Position numbers and translations under genes: made by a program
Source of the DNA: an uncultured Anaerococcus sp.
GTDB taxonomy: Bacteria > Bacillota > Clostridia > Tissierellales > Peptoniphilaceae
Assembly (NCBI GenBank): GCA_900551095.1
Contig: URUJ01000007.1
Location: forward strand, 5,626 to 69,625
DNA: 64,000 nt
Reading direction: 5' to 3'
Part shown: positions 45,795 to 53,449 of the stretch, piece after piece
Position numbering within the stretch: position 1 is the stretch's first letter
Layout of the letters: every line of letters starts with the position of its first letter
Notes under the pieces: generated by a model
Seen by the model: the letters and a program-made list of their open reading frames with translations, nothing else
Database searches by the model: none
What the model was told of the DNA's origin: nothing

Positions 45795-46421
45795 ATGAGA
45801 GGATTGTTTTCATATTACATTAATCTATCAAAAAGAAGATTTCTCCTATTTATGTCATTACTAATAATAGTAATTTTAATCAGTATATTTGAATCTGCTC
45901 ATGAGTTGGTATTATTGTATTTAGGCTTTTTACCTACTATATTACTTGCCTATAGCTATGATCAAAAATATAAAAAGTTTGTATTTGAAAGATTAATCCC
46001 AGTTAAGGTTAGGAATATAATAAGAACTCAGTATTTAGTTATAGTTCTTTATTCATTGATGGGGTGTTTACTATCCTTACTTTATTTACTAATTTTAAAG
46101 AAAATGGATGTCAACCTAGATTTTAACGAACAAATAACTAATATTAAGTTAATAACGTTGTTTTCAATTAATTTAAATATATCGATATTAATTAGTTCGT
46201 TAATCAAAGAGAAAAAAATTTATAAAATTTTTGCTTTTGGTGTACCTGTACTTCAGTCATTAATTACTTTCAAAGACAAGATAGAAATCCTAAATATTGA
46301 TAATCAAATAAATTTCTTTTCTCAACAAAATATGGAATTAAACAATATTATTGTAACTATACTATATATATTAATATCTTTACCTATATCGTATAGGTTT
46401 TATAAGAATTATTGTAAGTAA
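45795..46421 (+). CDS. ABC-2 type permease, second of a pair
   Basis: The 208-residue protein has six predicted spans (FLLFMSLLIIVILISIF, LLYLGFLPTILLAYSY and others) and a basic stretch after the second (DQKYKKFVFERLIPVKVRN), similar in plan to the preceding gene. AAGGAGG lies seven bases before the ATG. It is the last gene of the operon, with a strong terminator behind it. Confidence 0.78.
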   Translation: MRGLFSYYINLSKRRFLLFMSLLIIVILISIFESAHELVLLYLGFLPTILLAYSYDQKYKKFVFERLIPVKVRNIIRTQYLVIVLYSLMGCLLSLLYLLILKKMDVNLDFNEQITNIKLITLFSINLNISILISSLIKEKKIYKIFAFGVPVLQSLITFKDKIEILNIDNQINFFSQQNMELNNIIVTILYILISLPISYRFYKNYCK

Positions 46422-46430
46422 CAAAAAATG

Positions 46431-46478
46431 GTGATGTTGTAGACTATATTTAGATAATTTACAACATCACTATCATAT
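46431..46478. terminator. Bidirectional terminator between the third ABC operon and the aldo-keto reductase
   Basis: GTGATGTTGTA (46431-46441) and TACAACATCAC (46460-46470) are exact 11-bp complements, followed by TATCATATTTTT on plus. Confidence 0.8.
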
Positions 46479-46480
46479 TT

Positions 46481-47602
46481 TTACTTACTCAAAAACTCAT
46501 TAGCCTTTTTAAGGCCATCAATTATTTCAAGGCTTTGTGGGCATATGTTTTCGCATTTGCCACATTTTATGCAGGCTTCTGGATTTACTCCCTCTTTTAC
46601 ATACTCTTCATAAGCTTTTTTGGATTTTTCTTCTTCATCGTAAAGAAAAGCATTGTTCCACATTGAAAATACTCTTGGGATGTTGATTTCTACAGTACAA
46701 GGAAGGCAGTATTCGCAGGCTGTGCAGGCGATTTGCTCTCTTGATTTGTAGATTTTGCGTGCCTTATCATAAAATTCTTTTTCTTTTTCAGTTAAAGTAG
46801 GATCTGCACTTGCTATTTCGATATTTTCCCTAACTTGGTCAATGTCGTTCATTCCTGATAGGACTGTCATAACATTATCAAGGCTTAGTGGAAATTTGAT
46901 TGCCTGTTGGGCAGGGGTTAGGTCTGTAAAATCAGCCAATAGGTCTTTTACTTCCTGAGGTGGATTTGCTAGTCTGCCGCCTTTTACAGGTTCCATGATT
47001 ATTACAGGAATCCCCATTTCTTTGGCAAGCTCATAGCCTTTTAGTCCTGCTTGAAGGTTGACATCTAGGTAGTTTAGCTGGATTTGGCAGAAGTCCCAAT
47101 CATAGGATTTGATGATTTCTTCGAAGGCTTCGTATTCATCATGGAAGGAAAATCCAATGTTTTTTACTAGACCTTTTTCCTTGATTTCTTTTATAAAATC
47201 AAAGACTCCAAGTTCTACCATTTGTCTAAAACGCTTGATATCTAGAGAGTGGAGGAGGTAGAAGTCTAGGTAGTCGGTTCTTAAGTTTTCTAATTGTTCG
47301 TTAAAAATCCTATAAAAATCATCTTTTTCTTTAACAAACCAGCAAGGCATTTTGCTAGCAAGCTTTATTTGATCTCTAAGATTATTTTCTTCTAGAAACT
47401 CACCGACAAATTTTTCGCTCATTTTTTCATGATAAGGATAAGCTGTATCAATGTATGTAAGGCCCTTATCAATAGCATCTTTTATAATTTGTGAAGACTG
47501 GTCTTTATCAATCTTACTTGCATCATTATCTATTGTCTTAAATCTCATGCAACCAAAACCGAGTCTAGAAATCTTTTCGTCTTTAAAGTTAAAATATCTC
47601 AT
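46481..47602 (-). CDS. Aldo/keto reductase with C-terminal ferredoxin-type 4Fe-4S domain
   Basis: The 373-residue protein begins as an aldo-keto reductase barrel (LGFGCMRFKTIDND, YIDTAYPYHEKMSEKFVGEFL with the catalytic tyrosine, DFYLLHSLD). About residues 295-373 form a cysteine-rich tail: CTACEYCLPCTVEINIP and CIKCGKCENICPQ, enough for two 4Fe-4S clusters. It is a cytoplasmic oxidoreductase common in anaerobes; the physiological substrate is unknown. AAAGGA lies 8-9 bases before the ATG. It is transcribed alone on the minus strand. Confidence 0.9.
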   Translation of the reverse strand: MRYFNFKDEKISRLGFGCMRFKTIDNDASKIDKDQSSQIIKDAIDKGLTYIDTAYPYHEKMSEKFVGEFLEENNLRDQIKLASKMPCWFVKEKDDFYRIFNEQLENLRTDYLDFYLLHSLDIKRFRQMVELGVFDFIKEIKEKGLVKNIGFSFHDEYEAFEEIIKSYDWDFCQIQLNYLDVNLQAGLKGYELAKEMGIPVIIMEPVKGGRLANPPQEVKDLLADFTDLTPAQQAIKFPLSLDNVMTVLSGMNDIDQVRENIEIASADPTLTEKEKEFYDKARKIYKSREQIACTACEYCLPCTVEINIPRVFSMWNNAFLYDEEEKSKKAYEEYVKEGVNPEACIKCGKCENICPQSLEIIDGLKKANEFLSK

Positions 47603-47701
47603 ATAAAAATCCTTTCTTTCTTCTTGTTATATTGTATCATAATTTATAAAAATTTTTAAAAAATGTTGGAAATTTGGTATAGTAAAAGTAAAGGAGAAAT
47701 T

Positions 47702-48970
47702 ATGGAAGAAAAAATATCATTTAAATCACTACCAGCCTTTATTATCTTGGGTATAATAACAGGCCTATTAATAGGAATTTTCAAGAAGATAATCGGCATA
47801 ATTTCAAGCTTTATGGATGGGTTTTTAACAACAGGAGAAAATCAGGATAAGCTTATTTTTATGGCATTAATCATAGCTATTGGAATTATTACATATTTTA
47901 TTTTAAAAAAAGATAAAAATACAAAAGGTTCTGGTATCCCCGTGATGACAGGCATGATGGAAGGGACAATTAACGTAGATAGTGAAAAAACTATTGTTAG
48001 GAAATTTATCGCATCAGTTCTAACAATAGGTTCTGGTCTTACAGTCGGTAGGGAAGGTCCATCAGTCCAACTCGGAGGGCTGGCTGGAGATATAGTAGGG
48101 AAATTTTTCCCAGAAACTGACAGGGATTTATTCATAGGATCTGCTGCATCATCAGGTTTTGCAGTTGCCTTTAATGCTCCTGTAGCGTCTATGATTTTTG
48201 CTGTTGAGGAAATTTTTAGAACCCATAGCTTTAATACATTTCTATCGTCAGCTGTAACAATCATTTCAGCGACTATCACAAGTGGCCTTGTTTTTGGAGA
48301 CTTTCCTAGTCTTGAAAATATCCAGAGCTTTGCTAATTTTAGTCAATCCTCTTTATGGTTAATAGTAATTCTAGGAATTTTAACAGGATTTTCTGGAGTT
48401 TTATTTAACAAGGTCGTAATAGGCTCTAAAGACCTTTATAAAAAAATACATTTACCAGAAATAGTAAAATACTTATCTCCATTTATTTTGACAGGGCTAG
48501 TTTTAATAATTGACCCAAGACTTTTCGCATCTGGTGAGGAATTAATCTACTTACCAAGCTTGGGAAATGAAGGAATAGAAACGCTTATATATATGTATCT
48601 AGCAAAGATCATCCTCTTATCACTTGCATTTGGAATTGGTCTATCAGGCGGCTCTCTCGTGCCACTTTTAGCAATCGGGGCAATCCTAGGAAATATCTAC
48701 GGGATAATCCTTTCTAATCTTGGACTAATACCTGTTGATATGATTTTTGCAATATCCTTAATAGCCATGGCGGGTCATTTCTCAGCCATAGTAAGGACAC
48801 CTATTACAGCTGTAATTTTAATCTTAGAAATGACAGGTGGTGCATTTTCCAATATCTTAGCCCTAGCTGTCGTATCCTTAGCGGCATACTTAGTGGCGGA
48901 AATTATGAAATCCAAACCCTTCTACGAAGACCTCTATGAAAGGCTTCTAATAACAAAAAAATCTTCCTAA
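47702..48970 (+). CDS. ClC family chloride channel / H+-coupled anion transporter
   Basis: The 422-residue protein has the three anion-path motifs of ClC proteins: GSGIPVMTG, GREGPSVQLGG (with the gating glutamate) and the region with GGSLVPLLAIGAILG, spread over about eleven membrane segments. The conserved glutamate suggests either a channel or an H+/Cl- or fluoride-type exchanger; motif GREGP favours the ordinary ClC group. The ATG at 47702 has AAGGAG seven bases upstream. It has no C-terminal CBS domains. A terminator overlaps the stop codon. Confidence 0.92.
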   Translation: MEEKISFKSLPAFIILGIITGLLIGIFKKIIGIISSFMDGFLTTGENQDKLIFMALIIAIGIITYFILKKDKNTKGSGIPVMTGMMEGTINVDSEKTIVRKFIASVLTIGSGLTVGREGPSVQLGGLAGDIVGKFFPETDRDLFIGSAASSGFAVAFNAPVASMIFAVEEIFRTHSFNTFLSSAVTIISATITSGLVFGDFPSLENIQSFANFSQSSLWLIVILGILTGFSGVLFNKVVIGSKDLYKKIHLPEIVKYLSPFILTGLVLIIDPRLFASGEELIYLPSLGNEGIETLIYMYLAKIILLSLAFGIGLSGGSLVPLLAIGAILGNIYGIILSNLGLIPVDMIFAISLIAMAGHFSAIVRTPITAVILILEMTGGAFSNILALAVVSLAAYLVAEIMKSKPFYEDLYERLLITKKSS

Positions 48971-48991
48971 ATTACCGGGAAGATTTTTTTC
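48955..48991 (+). terminator. Terminator after the ClC gene
   Basis: AAAAAATCTTCC and GGAAGATTTTTT pair around a short loop and are followed by T. The stem is nearly the same as that of the terminator at 50,005. Confidence 0.85.
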
Positions 48992-49086
48992 TTTATTATT
49001 ATTCTATAAAGATTTCTTAAGTTTCAAAACTTGAGATTTCCTAGAGATTTTAAAGGAAAAGTGTAGAATATAAGCCAGGAGACTTT

Positions 49087-49980
49087 ATGAAAAAAACTTA
49101 TACTTATATTCTATGGTTTCTTGCCCTATTAGTATTTTTTCTGACACTAAAAAAAACCAATGAATTCAGTCAGTCTCGGAATGAAGCTTATCTTGCAAGA
49201 CTAGAGCAGGAAAGGTTTTATAGGTCTAGAATTAGTAAAAATAGGGAAGAAGAAATAAAAAAAATAACTAAAAAAGCTGAAGAGAAGAGGGCGGAAGCCT
49301 TATTAGAAGCAAATATAAAAGAAAATATAAAAAAAGAATCCGACAAAGCTGCAAGTTATGTAAGAGACTTAGCGAAAACTTACCCACAAGTAAAGGGAAG
49401 GATTATCATAGATGGGACAGAAATAGATTTTCCAGTAGTCCAAGGAGATGACAACGAATTTTACCTAGATCACGACTACGATAATTCCTATTATATAAAT
49501 GGCGGAGTCTTCATAGACTATGTTCACAAGGGGGATTTTTCTGACCAAAATACGGTAATTTATGGTCACAATGTTAGAATTGGCTATATTTTCCATGATT
49601 TGGATAAGTTTAGGGACAAAAACTTCGTCAAAAATCATTCAGAAATAATTATAGATACCCCGATAGAAAGAAAAACCTTTGATGTAATATGTGCCATGGA
49701 TGTAAATGTGGACGCAGACTATAGGTTTAACTACTATGATGATGACGAATTTGAAGACTATCTTAAATTAATAAAGGAAAATAACATCCTCGAAGGAAAA
49801 CCCCTACCAAAAAAAGATGATAAACTTATTACCCTGTCTACATGTTCAGATTTGAACGATAGGTTTGCTATAGTAGCTGTTGAAACAACAGGCAAAATAA
49901 AAAAACCTAAAAACTTTAACCTTCAAAAAGAAAAACTCTTACAAGATAAAAGATTTAGCACAAATACCTTTATCTACTAA
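49087..49980 (+). CDS. srtB: Class B sortase
   Basis: The 297-residue protein has an N-terminal membrane anchor (ILWFLALLVFFLTL), a charged coiled-coil-like stretch (residues 35-90), and a sortase domain with His161 (in NTVIYGHNV), Cys253 (in TLSTC) and Arg259 (in DRFAIVA), the full catalytic triad. Class B is suggested by the helical insert between strands and by DLNDRFAIVAV. It should cleave a sorting signal on secreted proteins and attach them to the wall. GGAG lies 5 bases before the ATG. It stands alone between two near-identical terminators. Its natural substrates are not in the window, unless the broken surface protein was one. Confidence 0.92.
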   Translation: MKKTYTYILWFLALLVFFLTLKKTNEFSQSRNEAYLARLEQERFYRSRISKNREEEIKKITKKAEEKRAEALLEANIKENIKKESDKAASYVRDLAKTYPQVKGRIIIDGTEIDFPVVQGDDNEFYLDHDYDNSYYINGGVFIDYVHKGDFSDQNTVIYGHNVRIGYIFHDLDKFRDKNFVKNHSEIIIDTPIERKTFDVICAMDVNVDADYRFNYYDDDEFEDYLKLIKENNILEGKPLPKKDDKLITLSTCSDLNDRFAIVAVETTGKIKKPKNFNLQKEKLLQDKRFSTNTFIY

Positions 49981-50004
49981 TAATAAATAAAAAAATTTAT
50001 AAAA

Positions 50005-50040
50005 CAAAAATCTTCCTGATATTTTGGGAAGATTTTTTTA
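50005..50040. terminator. Bidirectional terminator between sortase and regulator 1
   Basis: CAAAAATCTTCC and GGAAGATTTTTT pair around a 10-base loop and are followed by TTA. It also overlaps the end of the minus-strand regulator gene. Confidence 0.85.
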
Positions 50041-50925
50041 TGGAATTTCAAAATTCTTTTGATATTGCGACTTTCTTTTGTATTTTTTCATGATTAATGA
50101 ATAAAGATTTTCATCGGTCTTTTTAGCTTCTTCAATAGCAAGTTGTGCTACTTCTTTGTATTCTAGAGATAAGTCGTATAAGATAATTGATTTCATATAT
50201 AACATAATTGGAGATGATCTTTTTTTAGAGTTTAAATCAATGGCTTTATTTATGTAATCCAGAGCTATTTTACTCTGATCTAAATTATAATAGCTAACTG
50301 CGATATTATGAAATAAAATGGAATTAAAATTAGTGTCATTTAATTTTAAATTTTCTAGAAAAAGCAATAATTTAAGTTTATCATCGTAAGAATCCATTAT
50401 TTGCGTATAGTTCATAATAAGTCTGCAATCTAAGCTATCATAGGTATTTGAATCTAAATTTGAAAAATCAAAAGCTTTTCCAGTATTTAAAGCTTCGATT
50501 ATAATAGCCTTTCGTTTTTCTTTATCGTCCTTTATTTGCATGTTTTCAAAAAACAATCTTAACTTTTTGGCTTTAATTCTTATTAATTTTCTGAAAGTAT
50601 TATTTTCGATTTGAAAAAGTGTTTCTATTTCATCTGCATAAGAAAAACCTGCTACATTGTCCTTTGAATTAAGGTTATCTATAATACTATCTATAATTTT
50701 TGAATCTTCTAAAAAAATATTTAAATATTCTTCTACTAAATCTACTTTTAATAAATTAGAAAAAATTTCTAACTTATCTATATCAATATTATATTTTCCG
50801 TTCTCAATATCTGAAATAGTTTTTATATTTATATAAGATAATTCTGATAGTTTTTCTTGAGTAAGTCGATTCTTTAATCTATGATATCTAATAATCTTAC
50901 CAAAAATAATACTAGATTTTTTCAT
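50038..50925 (-). CDS. Regulator 1: XRE-type HTH with TPR-like C-terminal half (Rgg/PlcR-like, RRNPP type)
   Basis: The 295-residue protein begins with a helix-turn-helix (about residues 8-62: IFGKIIRYHRLKNRLTQEKL, in part; SYINIKTISDIENG). The rest is wholly helical with TPR-like repeats (FHNIAVSYYNLDQSKIALDYINKAIDLNS in part). That design is shared by peptide-sensing regulators that bind short secreted peptides re-imported into the cell. GGAG is 9 bases before the start. The gene is divergent from two tandem small peptide genes. A paralogue lies at 53,430. The palindrome TCTATAGA overlaps the -35 box of its own promoter (TAGACA, 50974-50969; TATAAT, 50951-50946), which suggests autorepression. 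Confidence 0.85.
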   Translation of the reverse strand: MKKSSIIFGKIIRYHRLKNRLTQEKLSELSYINIKTISDIENGKYNIDIDKLEIFSNLLKVDLVEEYLNIFLEDSKIIDSIIDNLNSKDNVAGFSYADEIETLFQIENNTFRKLIRIKAKKLRLFFENMQIKDDKEKRKAIIIEALNTGKAFDFSNLDSNTYDSLDCRLIMNYTQIMDSYDDKLKLLLFLENLKLNDTNFNSILFHNIAVSYYNLDQSKIALDYINKAIDLNSKKRSSPIMLYMKSIILYDLSLEYKEVAQLAIEEAKKTDENLYSLIMKKYKRKSQYQKNFEIP

Positions 50926-50945
50926 TTAAATATCTCCAATTATTT

Positions 50946-51018
50946 ATTATATCAAAATTTTATTAAATTGTCTATAGATAAATTATATATTAATTTAAAT
51001 TTTTATCTGTATTATAAT
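50946..51018. promoter_or_regulatory. Divergent promoter region with TCTATAGA operator, module 1
   Basis: TCTATAGA sits at 50971-50978 within TTGTCTATAGATAA. On plus, TATAAT at 51013-51018 is the -10 of the peptide operon, with TTAATT at the -35 place; the palindrome centre is 38.5 bases upstream of the -10. On minus, TATAAT at 50951-50946 and TAGACA overlapping the palindrome form the regulator promoter. Exactly the same spacing occurs at 54,354-54,426. Confidence 0.75.
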
Positions 51019-51040
51019 TTATTTAGATGGAGATGATAGT

Positions 51041-51190
51041 GTGAAAAGAAACTTTATAAAAAAATTACTATTAATTACCGTGTTTATGTTCTTTTTATAT
51101 CCTTTTTACGATAAAAGTGATGATAGTATAGAACTATGTAATACACATAACAATAATCATATATATGGTATTAGCTATGTACTGATATAG
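51041..51190 (+). CDS. Small exported peptide precursor 1, 49 aa
   Basis: A GTG at 51041 with GGAG eight bases upstream opens 49 codons. The product has a basic start, a hydrophobic segment like a signal peptide (KKLLLITVFMFFLYPF) and a polar tail (DKSDDSIELCNTHNNNH) ending in YGISYVLI. It is the first gene after the regulator-1 operator. It shares the pattern PFxDxS[DE][DE]xIxL with the equally long peptide behind it. I see it as a candidate pheromone precursor for regulator 1, or a small bacteriocin-like peptide. This is inferred; the length alone would not prove translation. Confidence 0.55.
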   Translation: MKRNFIKKLLLITVFMFFLYPFYDKSDDSIELCNTHNNNHIYGISYVLI

Positions 51191-51247
51191 TTATAATATT
51201 TTACCAAATATTTACTCTATTAAAAATTTGCCAGTACTAAGGATAAT

Positions 51248-51397
51248 ATGAATTTAAAAAATTGTTTTATTACACTAAATATAATTAATTTATTGAATGC
51301 ATTTTTTATAGTTCCATTTGAGGACGGAAGTGAAGAAGTAATTTATTTATCCAAAAATAGTATAGAGTGTATTTACATAGTTCAGTTGATTTTGTGA
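51248..51397 (+). CDS. Small exported peptide precursor 2, 49 aa
   Basis: An ATG at 51248 follows AAGGA at 5-base spacing and opens 49 codons, the same length as the gene before. It has a hydrophobic N-terminal half (FITLNIINLLNAFFIVPF), an acidic turn (EDGSEEVIYLSKNS) and a hydrophobic end (CIYIVQLIL). Alignment with peptide 1 from the shared PF onward keeps D, S, two acidic residues, I and L. The hydrophobic C-terminus recalls short hydrophobic peptides sensed by Rgg regulators. It has no recognised family. Confidence 0.5.
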   Translation: MNLKNCFITLNIINLLNAFFIVPFEDGSEEVIYLSKNSIECIYIVQLIL

Positions 51398-51414
51398 GTA
51401 AAAGGAGGAGTCTT

Positions 51415-51426
51415 ATGTATGTATGA
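51415..51426 (+). other. Three-codon minimal frame behind a very strong RBS
   Basis: AAAGGAGGAG is followed at short spacing by ATG-TAT-GTA-TGA. It could be a leader that loads ribosomes before the next gene or the stump of a third peptide gene that has lost its body. Confidence 0.35.
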
Positions 51427-51479
51427 ATAATAATTAATAGTTAGATGCCAATAAAATTGTATAATTAAGGAGAATGATT

Positions 51480-52418
51480 ATGAAAAAAATACTATCTATT
51501 ATTTTAACAATTTCTATTTTGTTAACATCACAGTCTTATGTTTATGCTAATAATTCAATTACTACCACTGTTGATAAAGATACCGATTTTAACTGTTTAA
51601 TAAAGGATGATACTTGTGAAGTTGTTGAGTTTAACGGGTTTAAGTATATATATCTTGAATTAGAAGATAAAGTTGTAACAATGACCCTTGATAAAGAAAA
51701 TAAGTTTATTAATGGATATATTAATATATATAATTCAGAGGATGAATTATTAGAAATGGAACCATCTGAAGATCTGTATTTTGAGGACATAGAGAATTGT
51801 ATACAGGAAATAATATCGATTGATGATCCTAATTTTATTAGCTTAAATAATAATATGGTAGAGGTTAAACAATATAACAGTGATGAAATTTTTCATATTG
51901 ATGAAGACGTACAGAATAGTATACAACCATTGAGTGTTGAGAGTGACAAAGCTATTCAGAAAGCTAAAAATAAATATGGAGCATCTGTTTATGATAGTTA
52001 CCTAGCTAAAGGCACATATAACGGAAAAACAGGTAATCTATATTATACAAGAACTTTTGGGGCTTATAAATCAATCGATAAATATATAGCTGTGGGAGTT
52101 GCACTCACTGCTATATCAGCATTTTTTTCACTTCCATTGACTGCTATTAAGTCAGTAGTTGCTTTTACAGCAGGTATAGGTGGTGCATTAGTTACATCGA
52201 AAGCGGAAGTAGTTAGAAAGTATGTTACTACTTGTTATAATAAAAAAGAAGTAAAAGTTGGTTCTATATATCCATATAGATCATTAAGGGATTATGTTGG
52301 GGATGTGCTTATTTCTAGTACAGGAGTATCAGCCTTCCAATATAGAAAAACTAATTCAAATGATAATTTATATAATAACAATCAGGCTATTATAAAGAAA
52401 GGCTGTGATTTATATTGA
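51480..52418 (+). CDS. Secreted protein resembling large bacteriocins of the geobacillin-26 type
   Basis: The 312-residue protein starts with a signal peptide (ILSIILTISILLTSQSYVYA, cut before NNSI). The first half is acidic and strand-rich. Residues ~165-190 read KYGASVYDSYLAKGTYNGKTGNLYY, followed by a hydrophobic glycine-rich stretch (VALTAISAFFSLPLTAIKSVVAFTAGIGGALVTS in part) that could insert in membranes, and a final KVGSIYPYRSLRDYVGDVL segment. From memory this layout resembles geobacillin-26-like secreted proteins; without a search that is moderate at best. The ATG at 51480 has AAGGAG at seven bases; an in-frame ATG at 51474 is too close. The next gene overlaps its stop codon. Confidence 0.65.
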   Translation: MKKILSIILTISILLTSQSYVYANNSITTTVDKDTDFNCLIKDDTCEVVEFNGFKYIYLELEDKVVTMTLDKENKFINGYINIYNSEDELLEMEPSEDLYFEDIENCIQEIISIDDPNFISLNNNMVEVKQYNSDEIFHIDEDVQNSIQPLSVESDKAIQKAKNKYGASVYDSYLAKGTYNGKTGNLYYTRTFGAYKSIDKYIAVGVALTAISAFFSLPLTAIKSVVAFTAGIGGALVTSKAEVVRKYVTTCYNKKEVKVGSIYPYRSLRDYVGDVLISSTGVSAFQYRKTNSNDNLYNNNQAIIKKGCDLY

Positions 52419-52594
52419 AAAACAAGAGACAAATAATTGCAAATATCTGTGGAATCTTGGCAGGGATAGTATATATAATTGCTGGGGTAAGAAAAATATT
52501 TGTAGACCAGAGCGATAACATTAAATTTATTGTTCTGGGTTCTGTGATGATTATAATATATGTGATTTTTATGTATAAAGAAAGTAAAGAATGA
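52415..52594 (+). CDS. Small two-span membrane protein, possible immunity protein, 59 aa
   Basis: A TTG at 52415 overlaps the stop of the secreted-protein gene (TTGA) and opens 59 codons. The product has two membrane segments (NICGILAGIVYIIAGV and FIVLGSVMIIIYVIFMY) linked by a short charged turn, and a charged tail. Small two-span proteins coupled to a bacteriocin gene are often immunity proteins, so I suggest that role. AAAGG lies about 12 bases before the TTG, which is weak; translational coupling would make up for it. Confidence 0.55.
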   Translation: MKNKRQIIANICGILAGIVYIIAGVRKIFVDQSDNIKFIVLGSVMIIIYVIFMYKESKE

Positions 52595-52680
52595 AGCTCT
52601 AAAGGGTAGAGATTAGCTTTTATATATTATAATAATGATTATCTATTCTAGTGGTTAAAATAAATACTTAAAATTAAAAT

Positions 52681-52722
52681 AACCAAAACTACCGGCCAAG
52701 CTGGTAGTTTTGGTTGTATTTT
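52681..52722 (+). terminator. Terminator of the peptide/bacteriocin operon
   Basis: AACCAAAACTACC (52681-52693) and GGTAGTTTTGGTT (52703-52715) are perfect 13-bp complements around a 9-base loop, followed by GTATTTTA. Confidence 0.85.
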
Positions 52723-52723
52723 A

Positions 52724-53143
52724 CTAAAAATCAAGTAGATTTATTCCTATTTCATCATTCATTTTTCTTCCAACAAAACCGTCACTTATATCTATAACCA
52801 TCTCACAGGTTACGCTGATATTTGCCCTTATGAGGTGGCCGCCAAGTCCGTTTCCCTTATCATCTGCCACAGAAATATGAAGGTGTGGGTAATACTTGCC
52901 GTCTTTTGTGGTTATTGTTCCATTTATAGCAAGGATTTCAAAGATGCCTTGGAAGTTTTTTTCAGTATAGGACTTATCATCTACCTTGTAAACACAAATA
53001 GTAAAGTCATCTGTTGCGCCGATAGTGGATATAGATGCGAGTTTTATGTCTTCTTTTATAGCGATTTTTTTAAGGGATTCGTGGACTTCTTCGCCTCTGT
53101 CAAATCTTGCTATAATCTTATTTTCAAATCTTTTATATTCTAT
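52724..53143 (-). pseudogene. Duplicate of the PPC/DUF296 gene that has lost its start codon
   Basis: The minus strand reads without interruption through 139 codons that match the gene at 58,161 throughout (for example FDRGEEVHESLKKIA and HLHISVADDKGNG). The place of the start codon holds ATA instead of ATG, and the RBS is changed from GGGAGG to GGAAAGG. The reading frame is otherwise intact, so decay is recent or an unusual AUA start is used. The stop comes one codon earlier than in the other copy. A deleted tpx copy follows it in the same order as at the intact locus. Confidence 0.85.
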
Positions 53144-53168
53144 AAAACCTTTCCTATTGGTCTTTATT

Positions 53169-53244
53169 TTAATCTAATTTTTTTACTGCTTCTAGAGCTT
53201 TTTCGAATTTACTTCGTTTGCACAAAATCTTTTTTGGGCAAATA
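53169..53244 (-). pseudogene. Fragment of a thiol peroxidase gene with internal deletion
   Basis: This piece matches the end of tpx at 58,616 (ALEAVKKL), then jumps at the 9-base word CTTCGTTTG (53212-53220) to sequence matching 58,834-58,855. In the intact gene the same word occurs at 58660-58668 and 58825-58833, so 165 bases between two short direct repeats have been lost. The fragment ends where a group II intron piece begins. Confidence 0.8.
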
Positions 53245-53449
53245 TACGCAGATCCTATTGGAGAATAGCAAAAAGCCCAGTACTTAGCAAAGCTCTTAAC
53301 GACAAAAGAATAGCTGAAAGGGGCTATATATCCCTAGTCAGCTATTACAATAAAGTTTAAATTAAACTGTAGAACCGCCGTATGCGGAACCGTATGTACG
53401 GTGGTGTGAGAGGTCGGTAGATGAATTAATCATTTACCTCCTACTCGAT
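53245..53449 (+). mobile_element. 3' end of a group II intron (maturase tail and domains V-VI)
   Basis: A frame up to TAA at 53358-53360 reads RRSYWRIAKSPVLSKALNDK and RGYISLVSYYNKV, the C-terminal end of a group II intron reverse transcriptase/maturase. Behind it a stem CCGCCGTATGCG/CGTATGTACGGTGG looks like catalytic domain V, and GGTAGATGA/TCATTTACC with CCTACTCGAT like domain VI and the 3' splice end. The 5' part of the intron is missing, so it cannot move by itself. The 3' end overlaps the last codons of regulator 2. Confidence 0.85.

Noticed and set aside
52835..53287. Plus-strand 150-codon frame across the PPC copy, tpx fragment and intron
   Set aside because: It runs antisense through sequence clearly homologous to the PPC and tpx genes and joins unrelated pieces. 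It is a chance frame.
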